Source of the DNA: Candidatus Woesearchaeota archaeon
GTDB lineage: Archaea > Nanobdellota > Nanobdellia > Woesearchaeales > GW2011-AR9
Length of the DNA: 38,035 bases
Direction of reading: 5' to 3'
Assembly (NCBI GenBank): GCA_018303285.1
Contig: JAGVYL010000014.1
Span: forward strand, 1-38,035
The notes under the pieces were generated by a model, which did not search any database, was not told where the DNA came from, and saw only the letters and a program-made list of their open reading frames with translations. Within the stretch, counting starts at the first letter, position 1, and every line of letters begins with the position of its first letter. Positions 29,710 through 37,624 of this stretch are shown one piece after another. Position numbers and translations under genes: made by a program.

Positions 29710-30633
29710 TTAGCACGAAGTTTGTTGTTTCAAAACAGTGGTTTTGTTACCAACTAACTGTTCAACAATCTGGCAAGCCCGGCAGATCTCCTGCCGACCA
29801 GCTTCTCCGCAGATCCGGCAGGCCTGCGGCTCTTTGGCCGAAGAGTATTTCTTCCGAATCGCCGGCAAAAGACCGATAAAATTTTTGACCAGCCTTTCGT
29901 TCACATTTTTCTCCGACAGTTCTAATTCATTTAGTCCATCCCGCACTTTGCCTCGGAAAGAAAGATATGCATACGGGCATTCATGATAAGAAACTTCAAA
30001 TTCCTTAAGCAGAGAATACGCCATCACTTCTTTCTCCGAGCAGAAATAAAGCGGCTTGATGCGTTCAGTAAATTTCTTATGAGAGAATGCTCCGGTCTTC
30101 GGCCCGAGATTAGCCGAAAGAGCCAGATTGCCGTTGCAGAGATTCATCAAGATGCTCTGGCTTTCATCATCTAGATTATGGCCGGTGGCAATTACATCAA
30201 AACTCCGCGATTTCTGATTAAGCAGATATCTCCGCAGAATCCCGCAGGCATAGCAGGGATGACCGCCCAGTTTTTTTAGTATCTTGTCCAAAGAAGCGCC
30301 AAACTCTTTCTGAAATGAATAAATCTGCAGAGGAATTTTATTCTCTCGGCAGAACTTCTGCAAATCGAGGAGAGTATGCGGCCGATAGCCTTTGATTCCT
30401 TCATCTATGGCCAAGGCAGTTGGTTTATAGCCCCATTTATTCAGCAGATACAAAGCTACTGTGCTGTCTTTGCCGCCGGAGCAGGCCACAACCAATTTAA
30501 TTTTTTTATTCGGCAGCAATTTGTACTTTTGGATTGTTTCCTTCACTTTACTTTCAAAGTAGGCCAAGAAGTGATTCTTGCAGAGGGCCGGAGAAGAGAA
30601 AACAGCTTTCTGGAGGCATTTTGAACAGTTCAT
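29710..30633 (-). CDS. ttuA: tRNA 2-thiolation enzyme, TtuA/NcsA family (PP-loop ATPase)
   Basis: 307 aa. An N-terminal zinc site (C3, C6, C18, H21), PP-loop CSGGKDST (50-57), CYACGILRRY with the catalytic CxxC (about 131-140), GHNLDDESQSILMN (about 155-168) and a second zinc module CRIC...CRAC near the C-terminus. The family activates tRNA uridine by adenylation and takes sulfur from a ubiquitin-like carrier, at U54 (TtuA) or U34 (NcsA/Ncs6). The carrier-like gene at 31502 is a plausible donor. ATATAAAATATA centred about 26 bp upstream supports the leaderless ATG. Which uridine is modified cannot be told from sequence. Confidence 0.9.
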   Translation of the reverse strand: MNCSKCLQKAVFSSPALCKNHFLAYFESKVKETIQKYKLLPNKKIKLVVACSGGKDSTVALYLLNKWGYKPTALAIDEGIKGYRPHTLLDLQKFCRENKIPLQIYSFQKEFGASLDKILKKLGGHPCYACGILRRYLLNQKSRSFDVIATGHNLDDESQSILMNLCNGNLALSANLGPKTGAFSHKKFTERIKPLYFCSEKEVMAYSLLKEFEVSYHECPYAYLSFRGKVRDGLNELELSEKNVNERLVKNFIGLLPAIRKKYSSAKEPQACRICGEAGRQEICRACQIVEQLVGNKTTVLKQQTSC

Positions 30634-30949
30634 TTTAACAAGTAAAATGCCGATATATTTTATATGCTTCTATTTTTATCGCAGGAGCGGCTTATACGGT
30701 TGCTGTTTGCCGACCCGACAGGGGTTGTCCCTACGGGATGTCGGGTAGGACAAGCTTTTCGACTATCAAATTATAGAAGTGAGGAGGAACGACTTTCGAG
30801 TTTGGCTTCGAGGAGAAAAGTTGCCCGTCTGCCGTCGGTGGCGGTTCAAAATTTATTGTAGTCACTTCATAGTTACAATTCAACCAAAAGCTTTATATAG
30901 GTGTGGCTCTTTTTAGGTCTATAATAATCCAAATTGGAGGTAAAATAAA
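30634..30949 (+). other. Gene-free 316-bp region with stem-loops and the promoter of the 30950 gene
   Basis: The first 30 bp hold the ttuA promoter. From 30680 to 30860 no frame looks coding, but the DNA is structured: CCCGACA (30714-30720) pairs with TGTCGGG (30739-30745) around an inner TCCC-TAC-GGGA stem, and CGACTTT/AAAGTTG type pairing occurs at about 30790-30823. It may be an ncRNA or a decayed interspersed repeat; I cannot assign a class. TTTATATAGG at about 30892-30901 is the TATA box of the next gene, with a leader of about 30 nt carrying GGAGGT. Confidence 0.4.
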
Positions 30950-31348
30950 ATGACTTACGCAATGGCACAAGCGGAATTGGAAGGTTTTCCTGTTCAATAT
31001 GGTGAAGAAATAGTTCGGCACTTGAACAGAGTAGTTAGTGCTAGACTGAAAGATAATACCACTCTCAAAGAAATCGGAGAGGCAGTTTCGCCGTATGTCA
31101 GACATGCTTTGAATGATGATACAAAAGACGGATATACTTGGTATGGTGGGCTTTATTATGATGTTAATGGAGCAAGAGTAGCTGTTCTTTTTCCATGGCA
31201 TCAAGATTGGAAGCATCCAGAAACTCAAATGGATAGATCCATAAATGTTTATAGTGATAGAGAATTACCTCAAGAAGTTGTTGGAAATTTATTAGAGCAA
31301 ATTGCATATCAAACAGCTCTGAGAGTTCCTCTTTCAAAAAGAATCTAA
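30950..31348 (+). CDS. Hypothetical protein with strong SD
   Basis: 132 aa, soluble, not recognised. The N-terminal half is helical (EEIVRHLNRVVSARLKDN); the central part looks beta-rich (YTWYGGLYYDVNGARVAVLF), and the C-terminus is helical again. TTGGAGGT 10-12 bp before the ATG is a strong SD, and the TATA box is about 55 bp upstream, so unlike most genes here it has a leadered mRNA. Flanked by gene-poor structured DNA on both sides. Confidence 0.65.
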   Translation: MTYAMAQAELEGFPVQYGEEIVRHLNRVVSARLKDNTTLKEIGEAVSPYVRHALNDDTKDGYTWYGGLYYDVNGARVAVLFPWHQDWKHPETQMDRSINVYSDRELPQEVVGNLLEQIAYQTALRVPLSKRI

Positions 31349-31501
31349 TCTTCTTATTCTTTTATAACTTAAGCCCTCCTCCTCAATTCAATTTGCAAAA
31401 TTCGAGAGAGCAAAGCGAACCGCTAAATAATCGTTAGAGGATAGTGCGGAGCATTTCCAAGTCGTTTCGTTATCAGATTTAGCGAAGGCAGACTCGGAAA
31501 T
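31349..31501. other. Intergenic structured DNA after the sulfur-carrier gene
   Basis: Contains the inverted repeat CGCTAAAT (31421-31428) / ATTTAGCG (31477-31484). On the minus strand TTCCGAGTCTGCCTTCGC near its right end resembles TTTCGAGTTTGGCTTCGA at about 30793-30810. No ORF appears. Repeat remnant or 3' untranslated structure. Confidence 0.35.
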
Positions 31502-31696
31502 TTATCCTCCCGAAACCACAGAAACAACTTTTATCTTATCTTTTTCTTTTATTTTTTCATCAAGAGTAATCAGCTCTTTGTCTCGAATCACTAAGACGGC
31601 CGCTTCATTAATCCCCAGCTTCTCCAGCAGTTCTTTGGCCGTGCCTGTAAACTTCAGGTTTCTCTTTTTATTTTCTCGTTCTAAGTAAACTTCCAT
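31502..31696 (-). CDS. Ubiquitin-like sulfur carrier (MoaD/ThiS/TtuB/SAMP type)
   Basis: 64 aa beta-grasp protein ending in VVSVVSGG. The C-terminal diglycine is the adenylation and thiocarboxylation site of sulfur carriers. KELLEKLGIN and AAVLVIRDKELIT match the family layout. It lies 2 bp after the ThiI-like gene and is co-transcribed with it. Likely acceptors are the TtuA/NcsA-type thiolase at 29710 or the ThiI-like partner; a role as protein modifier is also possible. Confidence 0.85.
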   Translation of the reverse strand: MEVYLERENKKRNLKFTGTAKELLEKLGINEAAVLVIRDKELITLDEKIKEKDKIKVVSVVSGG

Positions 31697-31698
31697 TT

Positions 31699-32493
31699 TT
31701 ATTCTCCAACCAACGGCCGCATAACCACAAGCGTTGTCTTCAACTCTTTAAAGTTTTCCATCCGCTGGCCCACTGCCATCGCTCCTACTTTTTCTTTCTC
31801 GGCCCACGCTTCAATTTCTTTAATCGTTTTCACAATCTTCAGCTCTAAAGGAAAAGGAGAGTATTCTTGCAGCAAAGAAATATCTTTTTCTTTCAAAGCA
31901 AAAGGATAAATCGCGCAGCCCCGCTTCATCATCAACTTTCCAGCTTGCAGGCTGTCTTCATTTTCTACCAGCAAAGCCACTCTTCCCTCACAGCCGACAG
32001 GTAATCCTCCTACACTTGGGATTTTCTCAGCGAATAAATAAACACAATCCTCTTCTACTTCCACCCCTAATTCTATATCCGGCTGGTGCATATCCACTTC
32101 TTTTTTTGTTTTCGCTTCTAGATACTTCCCCAGTTCGCGGTTAATCTCAGGAGAAGTAAGGGGAAACTTCTTGTTCTGTCTCTGAGCATTGACCTTGAAA
32201 GTCTTAAATTTTAGTTCCTGCACAAAGCCCACAGCTGTCTTTTTCAGCTCGTCCCAATCTAAGGTTGCCTTTCTGACAGGAGAATAAGAAACTAAACCAA
32301 AGACTTTGGCCAAAAAAAGTAGTTCTTTATCTTCACTTTCCACTAGCAGACGGTTATGTATTTTTTTAACTATGATACTCAAGTTCCGCTGCTCGGCCAT
32401 CAGCTTGATATTGCGCATCAAAGCATCTTCAAAATGCTTCCGGTTCAGGCCTTTGAGGAAGATTTCCCCATAGCGGCAGAGGTAAAGGGTCAT
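31699..32493 (-). CDS. Truncated, degenerate ThiI-like protein (NFLD-THUMP)
   Basis: 264 aa, against about 390 or more for archaeal ThiI. NFLD (1-60, LCRYGEIFLKGLNRKHFEDA) and THUMP (about 60-160, including ELGVEVEEDCVYLFAEKIP) are intact. The PP-loop, normally LLSGGIDSPVA, has become LLVENEDSLQA (174-184), losing the ATP-binding SGG, although the following MMKRG helix remains. The end GQRMENFKELKTTLVVMRPL is a shrunken version of the ThiI ending; no rhodanese domain or active Cys is present. It probably binds tRNA but cannot adenylate it. AATTATAAAGG about 26 bp upstream supports the leaderless ATG. Confidence 0.82.
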   Translation of the reverse strand: MTLYLCRYGEIFLKGLNRKHFEDALMRNIKLMAEQRNLSIIVKKIHNRLLVESEDKELLFLAKVFGLVSYSPVRKATLDWDELKKTAVGFVQELKFKTFKVNAQRQNKKFPLTSPEINRELGKYLEAKTKKEVDMHQPDIELGVEVEEDCVYLFAEKIPSVGGLPVGCEGRVALLVENEDSLQAGKLMMKRGCAIYPFALKEKDISLLQEYSPFPLELKIVKTIKEIEAWAEKEKVGAMAVGQRMENFKELKTTLVVMRPLVGE

Positions 32494-32813
32494 TTTTGCT
32501 TAAAAGCCAAAAACCTTTATAATTCTTTAGTTCTCCCCGGTTTATTCAAAAAGACAGCTCGTAAAACAAGTATTCTCATTTCTTATGGAACTCTTTTCTA
32601 GCTGTTCTATCTCTTAAACCTCCATCGGAAATCATGGGGTCGGCCATACTCTAAACTACCCATTTAAGCTTCAAAATATATTTAAAAAGCCGGCCATTTC
32701 CTTTATAAATAGCTCAAAAACAGCAAATTCAGGCAAATATTTAAATACTATCAGCATTTATAAATGGTTTATAAACAATATTTAATGATTTATAAACCAG
32801 GGGGTGCATTGGC
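32494..32813 (+). promoter_or_regulatory. Gene-free region with an array of TATA-like boxes upstream of tbp
   Basis: 32494-32660 has the thiI-like promoter and nothing else I can support. From 32678 to 32798 at least six TATA-like elements occur: TATATTTAAAAA, TTTATAAATAG (about 32702-32712), AATATTTAAATA (about 32737-32748), ATTTATAAAT (about 32757-32766), GGTTTATAAAC (32766-32776) and GATTTATAAACC (32787-32798). The fifth is correctly placed to start transcription near 32797; the sixth would overlap that start site. GGGGTG (32801-32806) serves as SD. Confidence 0.6.
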
Positions 32814-33392
32814 ATGGCAAAGATAAAGAAAGAAGTTAAGATTCATAAGAAAGAGATTGCAGTGGTCAATATCGTAATCAGTTCTGCATTGGAAAAAGAT
32901 ATTCCTTTGGAAAAGATGGCCGCTACATTAAGCAACACTGAATACAATCCTGAGCAGTTTCCTGGATTAGTTCTTAGGATCAAAGAGCCGAAAACCTCCG
33001 CACTAATTTTCTCCAGCGGCAAGATTGTTCTCACTGGCGCCCGCACGATGGAAGATGTGCAAAAAGGCATTGAAGCCATTATCAAACAGCTGAAAAAATT
33101 GAATATCAATGTAACTATCAAGCCAGAGATCACAGTACAAAATATTGTTGCTTCAGGAAATGTGGGAATGGATCTCAATCTCAACGTTTTAGGCATTAAA
33201 TTGCCTAATACTGAATACGAACCAGAACAATTTCCCGGGTTGGTACACAAGCTTAAAGGAACTAATGCTACGTTCCTTCTGTTTTCCAACGGGAAGATTG
33301 TCTGCACCGGAACCAAAAGCGAACAGCAAGCCAGAGATGCCTTGGACAAGCTAATTGAAACCCTGAAAAAGGTAATGGCGGAAAAATCCTAA
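32814..33392 (+). CDS. tbp: TATA-box binding protein
   Basis: 192 aa, two imperfect repeats forming the saddle: NTEYNPEQFPGLVLRIKEPK with SSGKIVLTGA (about 42-75), and NTEYEPEQFPGLVHKLKGTN with SNGKIVCTGT (about 137-168). It is the general factor recognising the TATA boxes seen before most genes here. It has a short Lys-rich N-terminal tail. The stop codon shares one base with the mcm start, so the two are co-transcribed. Confidence 0.97.
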   Translation: MAKIKKEVKIHKKEIAVVNIVISSALEKDIPLEKMAATLSNTEYNPEQFPGLVLRIKEPKTSALIFSSGKIVLTGARTMEDVQKGIEAIIKQLKKLNINVTIKPEITVQNIVASGNVGMDLNLNVLGIKLPNTEYEPEQFPGLVHKLKGTNATFLLFSNGKIVCTGTKSEQQARDALDKLIETLKKVMAEKS

Positions 33393-36300
33393 TGAATGCG
33401 GATGAACAAACACGTATCTTTAAGGAATTTTTAGAAAAGTTTTATTATCCTCCCTTGCTGGAAACAGTGCGCAAGGGAGAAAATTTTCTTCGTATAGATT
33501 TTATGGAACTGGCCAAGTTCAGCCCGGAAATCGTTGAAGAATTATTAGAACATCCGGAAGAGATAATCAAAGCAGGAGAAAATGCCGTCAAAGAATTTGA
33601 TCTTTCTCATTCCATCAATCGTTTCTATCTTCGTTTTTTTAATCTCCCTGAATCCCAAAAGATCCGCTTAAGCGAAATCCGCAGCAAGCATCTGGGAAAA
33701 TTTTTTTGGACAGAAGGAGCAGTAAGAACTAAAAGTGAAGTCCGCCCTCATGTGATGGAAGCCAAGTTCGAATGCCCCAGCTGCGGCAGCATCATTTCTA
33801 AATTACAGGACAGCAAAAGTTACACCGAACCTTCCCGCTGCGCCTGCGGCCGAAAAGGCAAGTTCAAGGAAGTGAGCAAAGAATTAGTCGATGGTCAAGG
33901 TTTAACTTTAGAAGAATCTTCAGAAGATTTGGAAGGGGGAGAACAGCCCAAGCGTTTGCATGTCTTCTTAAAAAATGATTTAGTCAGTCCCCTCAATGAA
34001 CGACGGGCCAGTCCAGGAACTAAAGTGCGGGTGGTGGGCTGGGTAGGAGAAGTTCCCATCACCTTGCGCACTGGCGGCCAAAGCACTAAATTTGATTTAC
34101 TAATAGAAGCCAATAATGTCGATACAGTGGATGAAGATTTCTACATGGTCAAAGTAACTGAAGAAGAAGAGAAAGCCATCAAAGAGTTGGCTGAAGATCC
34201 TCATGCTTATGAAAGATTAATCAACAGTCTCGCTCCCTCTATCTACGGCCACGAAAAAGTCAAAGAAGCTTTAGTTCTCCAATTGGCCGGCGGAGTAAAG
34301 AAGGAGCGGCCGGATGGAGTGACTATCAGAGGAGATAGTCATATCTTATTAATAGGAGATCCGGGCAGCGGTAAATGTCTTCATCCAAGAACTAGCATAG
34401 TCTGCACTGATGGCAGTATCAAAACAATCGAAGAATTGGTTCAAACTCGCAGCGGAAAGATTGTAGAAGAACACGCATGCTGTCCAAATGCTGTATTCGA
34501 AGTTGCTGCTTTAAATGAGAGAGGCATTTTAAATTCCAATAACGCCACTCTTCTCTGGAAGCGGCCATCACCTCAAAATATGCTTTATCTACGAACTAGT
34601 TCTGGCAGTGAAATCATTGTTACTCCTAATCATCCTTTTTTTGTTACCGAAAGTGGAATCGTCTTTGCCAAAGAAGCGCAAAGCTTGACTTCTTCAGATT
34701 TTATCGCCGCTCCTCGTATCTTAAGAATCGAAGGATCTCTTCAAAAAATTAATCCGATTTATCAGTCAACTCCCGCCCATAATCGCCGCAGCATTATTTT
34801 TCCTGGGGTATGCGATCAAGAAATCGCCCGCCTTTTTGGTTACTTAGTTGGCGATGGCTATGTCGCCTTTTCTCAGACCAGCGGATGGGTCAGTTTAACC
34901 AATAATAATCCTCTGCTCTTAGAAGATTTTAAGAACATCTTACAAACGAAATTCAATGCAAAGGTTATCCTTAGGCAATCGCATAAAGGAAAATCTGCGC
35001 AGGAGTGTTATGCTACTTCTATCGAATTGGTACGTATACTTCAAGCTATTGATCCCTCTTTAATCCGCAAATCTCAAGGCAAACGAATTCCAGAAATAAT
35101 CTGTAAATCGCCTCTTTCAGTGATTAAACCATTTTTGCAGGCATTGTATGAATGTGAAGGCTCAGTTCACATAAAAAAACGAGCCATCGAGATTTCTTCT
35201 GCCAGTAAAGATCTTATCTCTGATTTAAAGATCATCCTTCTTCGTTTTGGCATAATCAGTTTCATAAATAAAAAAGAAAAATTTGCTTCGAACACGGTGC
35301 AGAAAAAAAGAAGAAGCTATTATGAATTAGTAATATACGGTGAACATACATTGGTCTTTGCTCAGCAGATTGGTTTCTTAAGTTCAGAAAAACAATCAAA
35401 ATTGACAGCCATTAGTTCCTCTGCAGTCAAGCACAATACTAATACTGATGTTATTCCTAATGTGCAGAGGATTCTTAAGTTTCTGCGCAAAAATGCTTCT
35501 CTCTTCCAAAGACAGTTAAATATTCCTCGAGGAACATATCTTCATTATGAATTGGGCGATCGTAATCCCAGTCGTTCCAACTTTCAAAAAGTAGTGGCTA
35601 AACTTAAAGAGCAGCAAGCTACTGCTGCACAGGCAATAAACCTTTTAGAAGAGTTTGCCTCTTGCGACATCTTTTGGGATAAGGTGGAGGAAATTAAAAG
35701 TATTTCTTCTGATTGTGATTTTGTATACGATCTTCAGGTGGAAGAAGTTCATAACTATATCGCTAATTCTTTAGTTGTGCATAATTCTCAACTCCTTAAA
35801 CGAGTGGGTAAGATTGCTCCCAAAGGAAGATACACTTCTGGTAAAGGCGTTTCTGCAGCCGGCCTTACTGCTTCCGTAGTCAAAGATGAATTGCTTGGCG
35901 GCTGGTCTTTGGAAGCCGGAGCATTAGTTCTTTCTAACAAAGGTTTCTGTGCTATTGATGAGATGGACAAAATGGCCAGGGAAGATACTGCCGCTCTTCA
36001 TGAAGCCATGGAGCAGCAGACCATCAGTATTTCTAAAGCTAATATTCAAGCTACTCTTCATGCAGAGACCACTATTCTTGCTGCGGCCAATCCCAAATCC
36101 GGCCGTTTCAATCCATACGATCCTCCTGCCCAGCAATTGGATCCCGTGGCTATGCCTTCCACTCTTCTAAGCCGTTTCGATCTGATTTTTCCAATAAAAG
36201 ATTTGCCGGATAAAATAAAAGATGAAAAGATGGCGTCTCATATTTTGGGAATGCACCAAAATCCAGGAGAAGGCAAACCAGAATTAGAGACTAAATTTCT

Positions 36301-36637
36301 GCGTAAATTCTTTTCTTATATCCGCCAGCATTGCAAGCCCCAGCTTACAGACGGAGCTTTGAAAGAAATAAAAGATTATTATGTCCAGATGCGCGGCATG
36401 GTCCAAGCCGATGGTGGTGGAATGCGGGCCGTGCCAATTACTGCCCGTCAGTTGGAAGCTCTGACCAGATTAGCCGAAGCTTCAGCCAAATTACGTCTTT
36501 CTCCCAAAGTCACTAAAAAAGATGCTCAAAGAGCTATTGATATGATTGATTACTGTCTGAAGGAAGTGGCTATGGACAAAGAAACAGGAGTAATTGATAT
36601 AGATAGAATGTTTCCTCTTCCCAGCGCAATAAGATGA
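33392..36637 (+). CDS. mcm: MCM replicative helicase containing an intein
   Basis: 1081 aa precursor; the exteins total about 611 aa. N-terminal OB/zinc domain (CPSCGS, then RCACGRKG, about 128-157), beta-hairpin, then the AAA+ core. Walker A LIGDPGSGK (320-328) is interrupted by the intein after Lys328 and resumes with SQLLKRVG. Walker B is CAIDEMDKM, sensor AAANPKSGRFNPY, arginine finger LLSRFDLIF. After DIDRMFPLPSAIR the protein stops, without the C-terminal winged helix usual in archaeal MCM; a short separate ORF overlapping by 4 bp supplies an equivalent. Confidence 0.96.
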   Translation: MNADEQTRIFKEFLEKFYYPPLLETVRKGENFLRIDFMELAKFSPEIVEELLEHPEEIIKAGENAVKEFDLSHSINRFYLRFFNLPESQKIRLSEIRSKHLGKFFWTEGAVRTKSEVRPHVMEAKFECPSCGSIISKLQDSKSYTEPSRCACGRKGKFKEVSKELVDGQGLTLEESSEDLEGGEQPKRLHVFLKNDLVSPLNERRASPGTKVRVVGWVGEVPITLRTGGQSTKFDLLIEANNVDTVDEDFYMVKVTEEEEKAIKELAEDPHAYERLINSLAPSIYGHEKVKEALVLQLAGGVKKERPDGVTIRGDSHILLIGDPGSGKCLHPRTSIVCTDGSIKTIEELVQTRSGKIVEEHACCPNAVFEVAALNERGILNSNNATLLWKRPSPQNMLYLRTSSGSEIIVTPNHPFFVTESGIVFAKEAQSLTSSDFIAAPRILRIEGSLQKINPIYQSTPAHNRRSIIFPGVCDQEIARLFGYLVGDGYVAFSQTSGWVSLTNNNPLLLEDFKNILQTKFNAKVILRQSHKGKSAQECYATSIELVRILQAIDPSLIRKSQGKRIPEIICKSPLSVIKPFLQALYECEGSVHIKKRAIEISSASKDLISDLKIILLRFGIISFINKKEKFASNTVQKKRRSYYELVIYGEHTLVFAQQIGFLSSEKQSKLTAISSSAVKHNTNTDVIPNVQRILKFLRKNASLFQRQLNIPRGTYLHYELGDRNPSRSNFQKVVAKLKEQQATAAQAINLLEEFASCDIFWDKVEEIKSISSDCDFVYDLQVEEVHNYIANSLVVHNSQLLKRVGKIAPKGRYTSGKGVSAAGLTASVVKDELLGGWSLEAGALVLSNKGFCAIDEMDKMAREDTAALHEAMEQQTISISKANIQATLHAETTILAAANPKSGRFNPYDPPAQQLDPVAMPSTLLSRFDLIFPIKDLPDKIKDEKMASHILGMHQNPGEGKPELETKFLRKFFSYIRQHCKPQLTDGALKEIKDYYVQMRGMVQADGGGMRAVPITARQLEALTRLAEASAKLRLSPKVTKKDAQRAIDMIDYCLKEVAMDKETGVIDIDRMFPLPSAIR
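34376..35785 (+). mobile_element. MCM intein with LAGLIDADG homing endonuclease (470 aa)
   Basis: It starts at Cys329 (CLHPRTSIVCTDG, block A) with block B-like VTPNHPFFVTESG, and ends VEEVHNYIANSLVVHN (blocks F and G), followed by Ser as +1 nucleophile. Between are the two LAGLIDADG-type motifs RLFGYLVGDGYV (block C) and FLQALYECEGSV (block E), with both catalytic acids (D and E) retained, plus a likely DNA-recognition region. It sits in the conserved Walker A loop, a recurrent MCM insertion site. Splicing residues look intact, so it should be active. Confidence 0.93.
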
Positions 36638-36828
36638 TGGTAGTCAAAGAAATGCTGGTAAAAATAGAAGAAGAGATGGGCGGCAATAAGCAGATTGAAA
36701 AAGAGAAATTAGTTGCTGCCTGTGTAGAGAAAGGAATCAAGAGTGATGAGCTGGAAAAGATTTTAGAATTAATGCATCGTTCAGGAGAGGTCTTCGAACC
36801 CAGAAGAGGAGTGATTCAACGGCTTTAA
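36634..36828 (+). CDS. Detached MCM C-terminal winged-helix domain
   Basis: 64 aa: VKEMLVKIEEEMGGNKQIEK, then KGIKSDELEKILELMHRSGE and VFEPRRGVIQRL. This matches the usual C-terminal wH of archaeal MCM, down to the final GE-(V/I)-(F/Y)-EPR-x-G pattern. It begins with ATG ATG overlapping the mcm stop (ATGA, 36634-36637) in a different frame. Either the domain is made as a separate protein by coupled translation, or a frameshift joins them. Confidence 0.75.
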   Translation: MMVVKEMLVKIEEEMGGNKQIEKEKLVAACVEKGIKSDELEKILELMHRSGEVFEPRRGVIQRL

Positions 36829-36902
36829 TCATATATAGACATCCCTGGCATTAACCATTAAAGAATACAAATAGTTAAAAAGAGAGTAGTTAGGAGTTAA
36901 TT
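36829..36902 (+). promoter_or_regulatory. Promoter of the RPA-like gene
   Basis: 74 bp. AATAGTTAAAAAGAG near 36870-36884 gives a TATA-like element about 26 bp before ATG 36903, fitting a leaderless start; TTAGGAGTTAA just upstream also offers a weak SD. Confidence 0.4.
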
Positions 36903-37568
36903 ATGGCCGATGATTTAGTCCAACGGCAGACTGCTGTCAAGTTGCTGATTACTGATCTTCTTAGCGGAGAATTTTCTAAAGAGGAAAGCCAGACTCCAGT
37001 CCTCTCGTTGGGAGAGCAAAAGATTTACCGAGTCAATGTTATTGGAATGGTAATCGGAAAAGCAGAAGAAGAAGTTCTGGCTAATCTTTTTCTTAACGAT
37101 GGCACAGCCAGCATTAATCTTCGTTTCTTTGAACGCAATTCTGCATTAGATGAACTGAATGCTGGAGATGCAGTGATGGTAGTCGGCCGCCTGCGCGATT
37201 ACAACGGCGAACGTTATCTCTCTCCGGAAATTGTCAAGAAAGTAGACCGCCTATGGCTGCAGCATCGAAGGAAAGAGCTGGGAGCAGAAACTCGCCAGAT
37301 TAACGCAGCGGTTAAAGAAGAACCAGCCGGAAAAATCATGCCTAAACAGGAACCGGTTGAAGAAGAAAGTAAAGACGAAAGCAGTGAATTCCTCAGCCCT
37401 GAAGGAAAAATTCTGAAAAATATAGCAGATTTGGACAAAGGCGAAGGAGCAGAGATTGAAGAAGTCTTGGCGGCCAGCAAGGTAAACTATGCCGAAGAAA
37501 TCATCAAACGGATGCTGGAAAGAGGAGAACTATTTCAGATAATGCCCGGAAGAGTGAAAGTGGTTTAA
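36903..37568 (+). CDS. RPA-like single-strand DNA-binding protein (OB fold plus winged helix)
   Basis: 221 aa. An OB fold spans about 35-115 (IYRVNVIGMVIGKAEEE, DGTASINLRFFE, GDAVMVVGRLRDYNGERYLS). A charged linker (about 120-165) leads to a C-terminal wH (SPEGKILKNIADLDKGEGAE ... MLERGELFQIMPGRVKV). This RPA32/RPA2-like layout suits an archaeal replication protein A subunit. Its place after mcm agrees with a replication role. No zinc finger is visible, so it is probably one of two or three subunits. Confidence 0.85.
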   Translation: MADDLVQRQTAVKLLITDLLSGEFSKEESQTPVLSLGEQKIYRVNVIGMVIGKAEEEVLANLFLNDGTASINLRFFERNSALDELNAGDAVMVVGRLRDYNGERYLSPEIVKKVDRLWLQHRRKELGAETRQINAAVKEEPAGKIMPKQEPVEEESKDESSEFLSPEGKILKNIADLDKGEGAEIEEVLAASKVNYAEEIIKRMLERGELFQIMPGRVKVV

Positions 37569-37624
37569 TTTTTTTTATATAGCCGAACAGAAAGTTTTTT
37601 ATATCCATGCAAAGTTATTTTTTT

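Noticed and set aside
29664-29879. 71-codon plus-strand frame starting in the dyad region
   Set aside because: Antisense to the end of ttuA, low-complexity content, no promoter in that direction.
30777-30840. RNase P RNA, from GAGGAGGAAC and GACTTTCG resemblance to conserved region I
   Set aside because: The other conserved regions and overall length are absent; similarity is too short.
32494-32640. Replication origin upstream of the tbp-mcm cluster
   Set aside because: AT-rich, but no origin-recognition-box repeats or cdc6/orc1 gene are visible.
32843-33349. 168-codon minus-strand open frame
   Set aside because: Antisense shadow of tbp, following its repeat structure.
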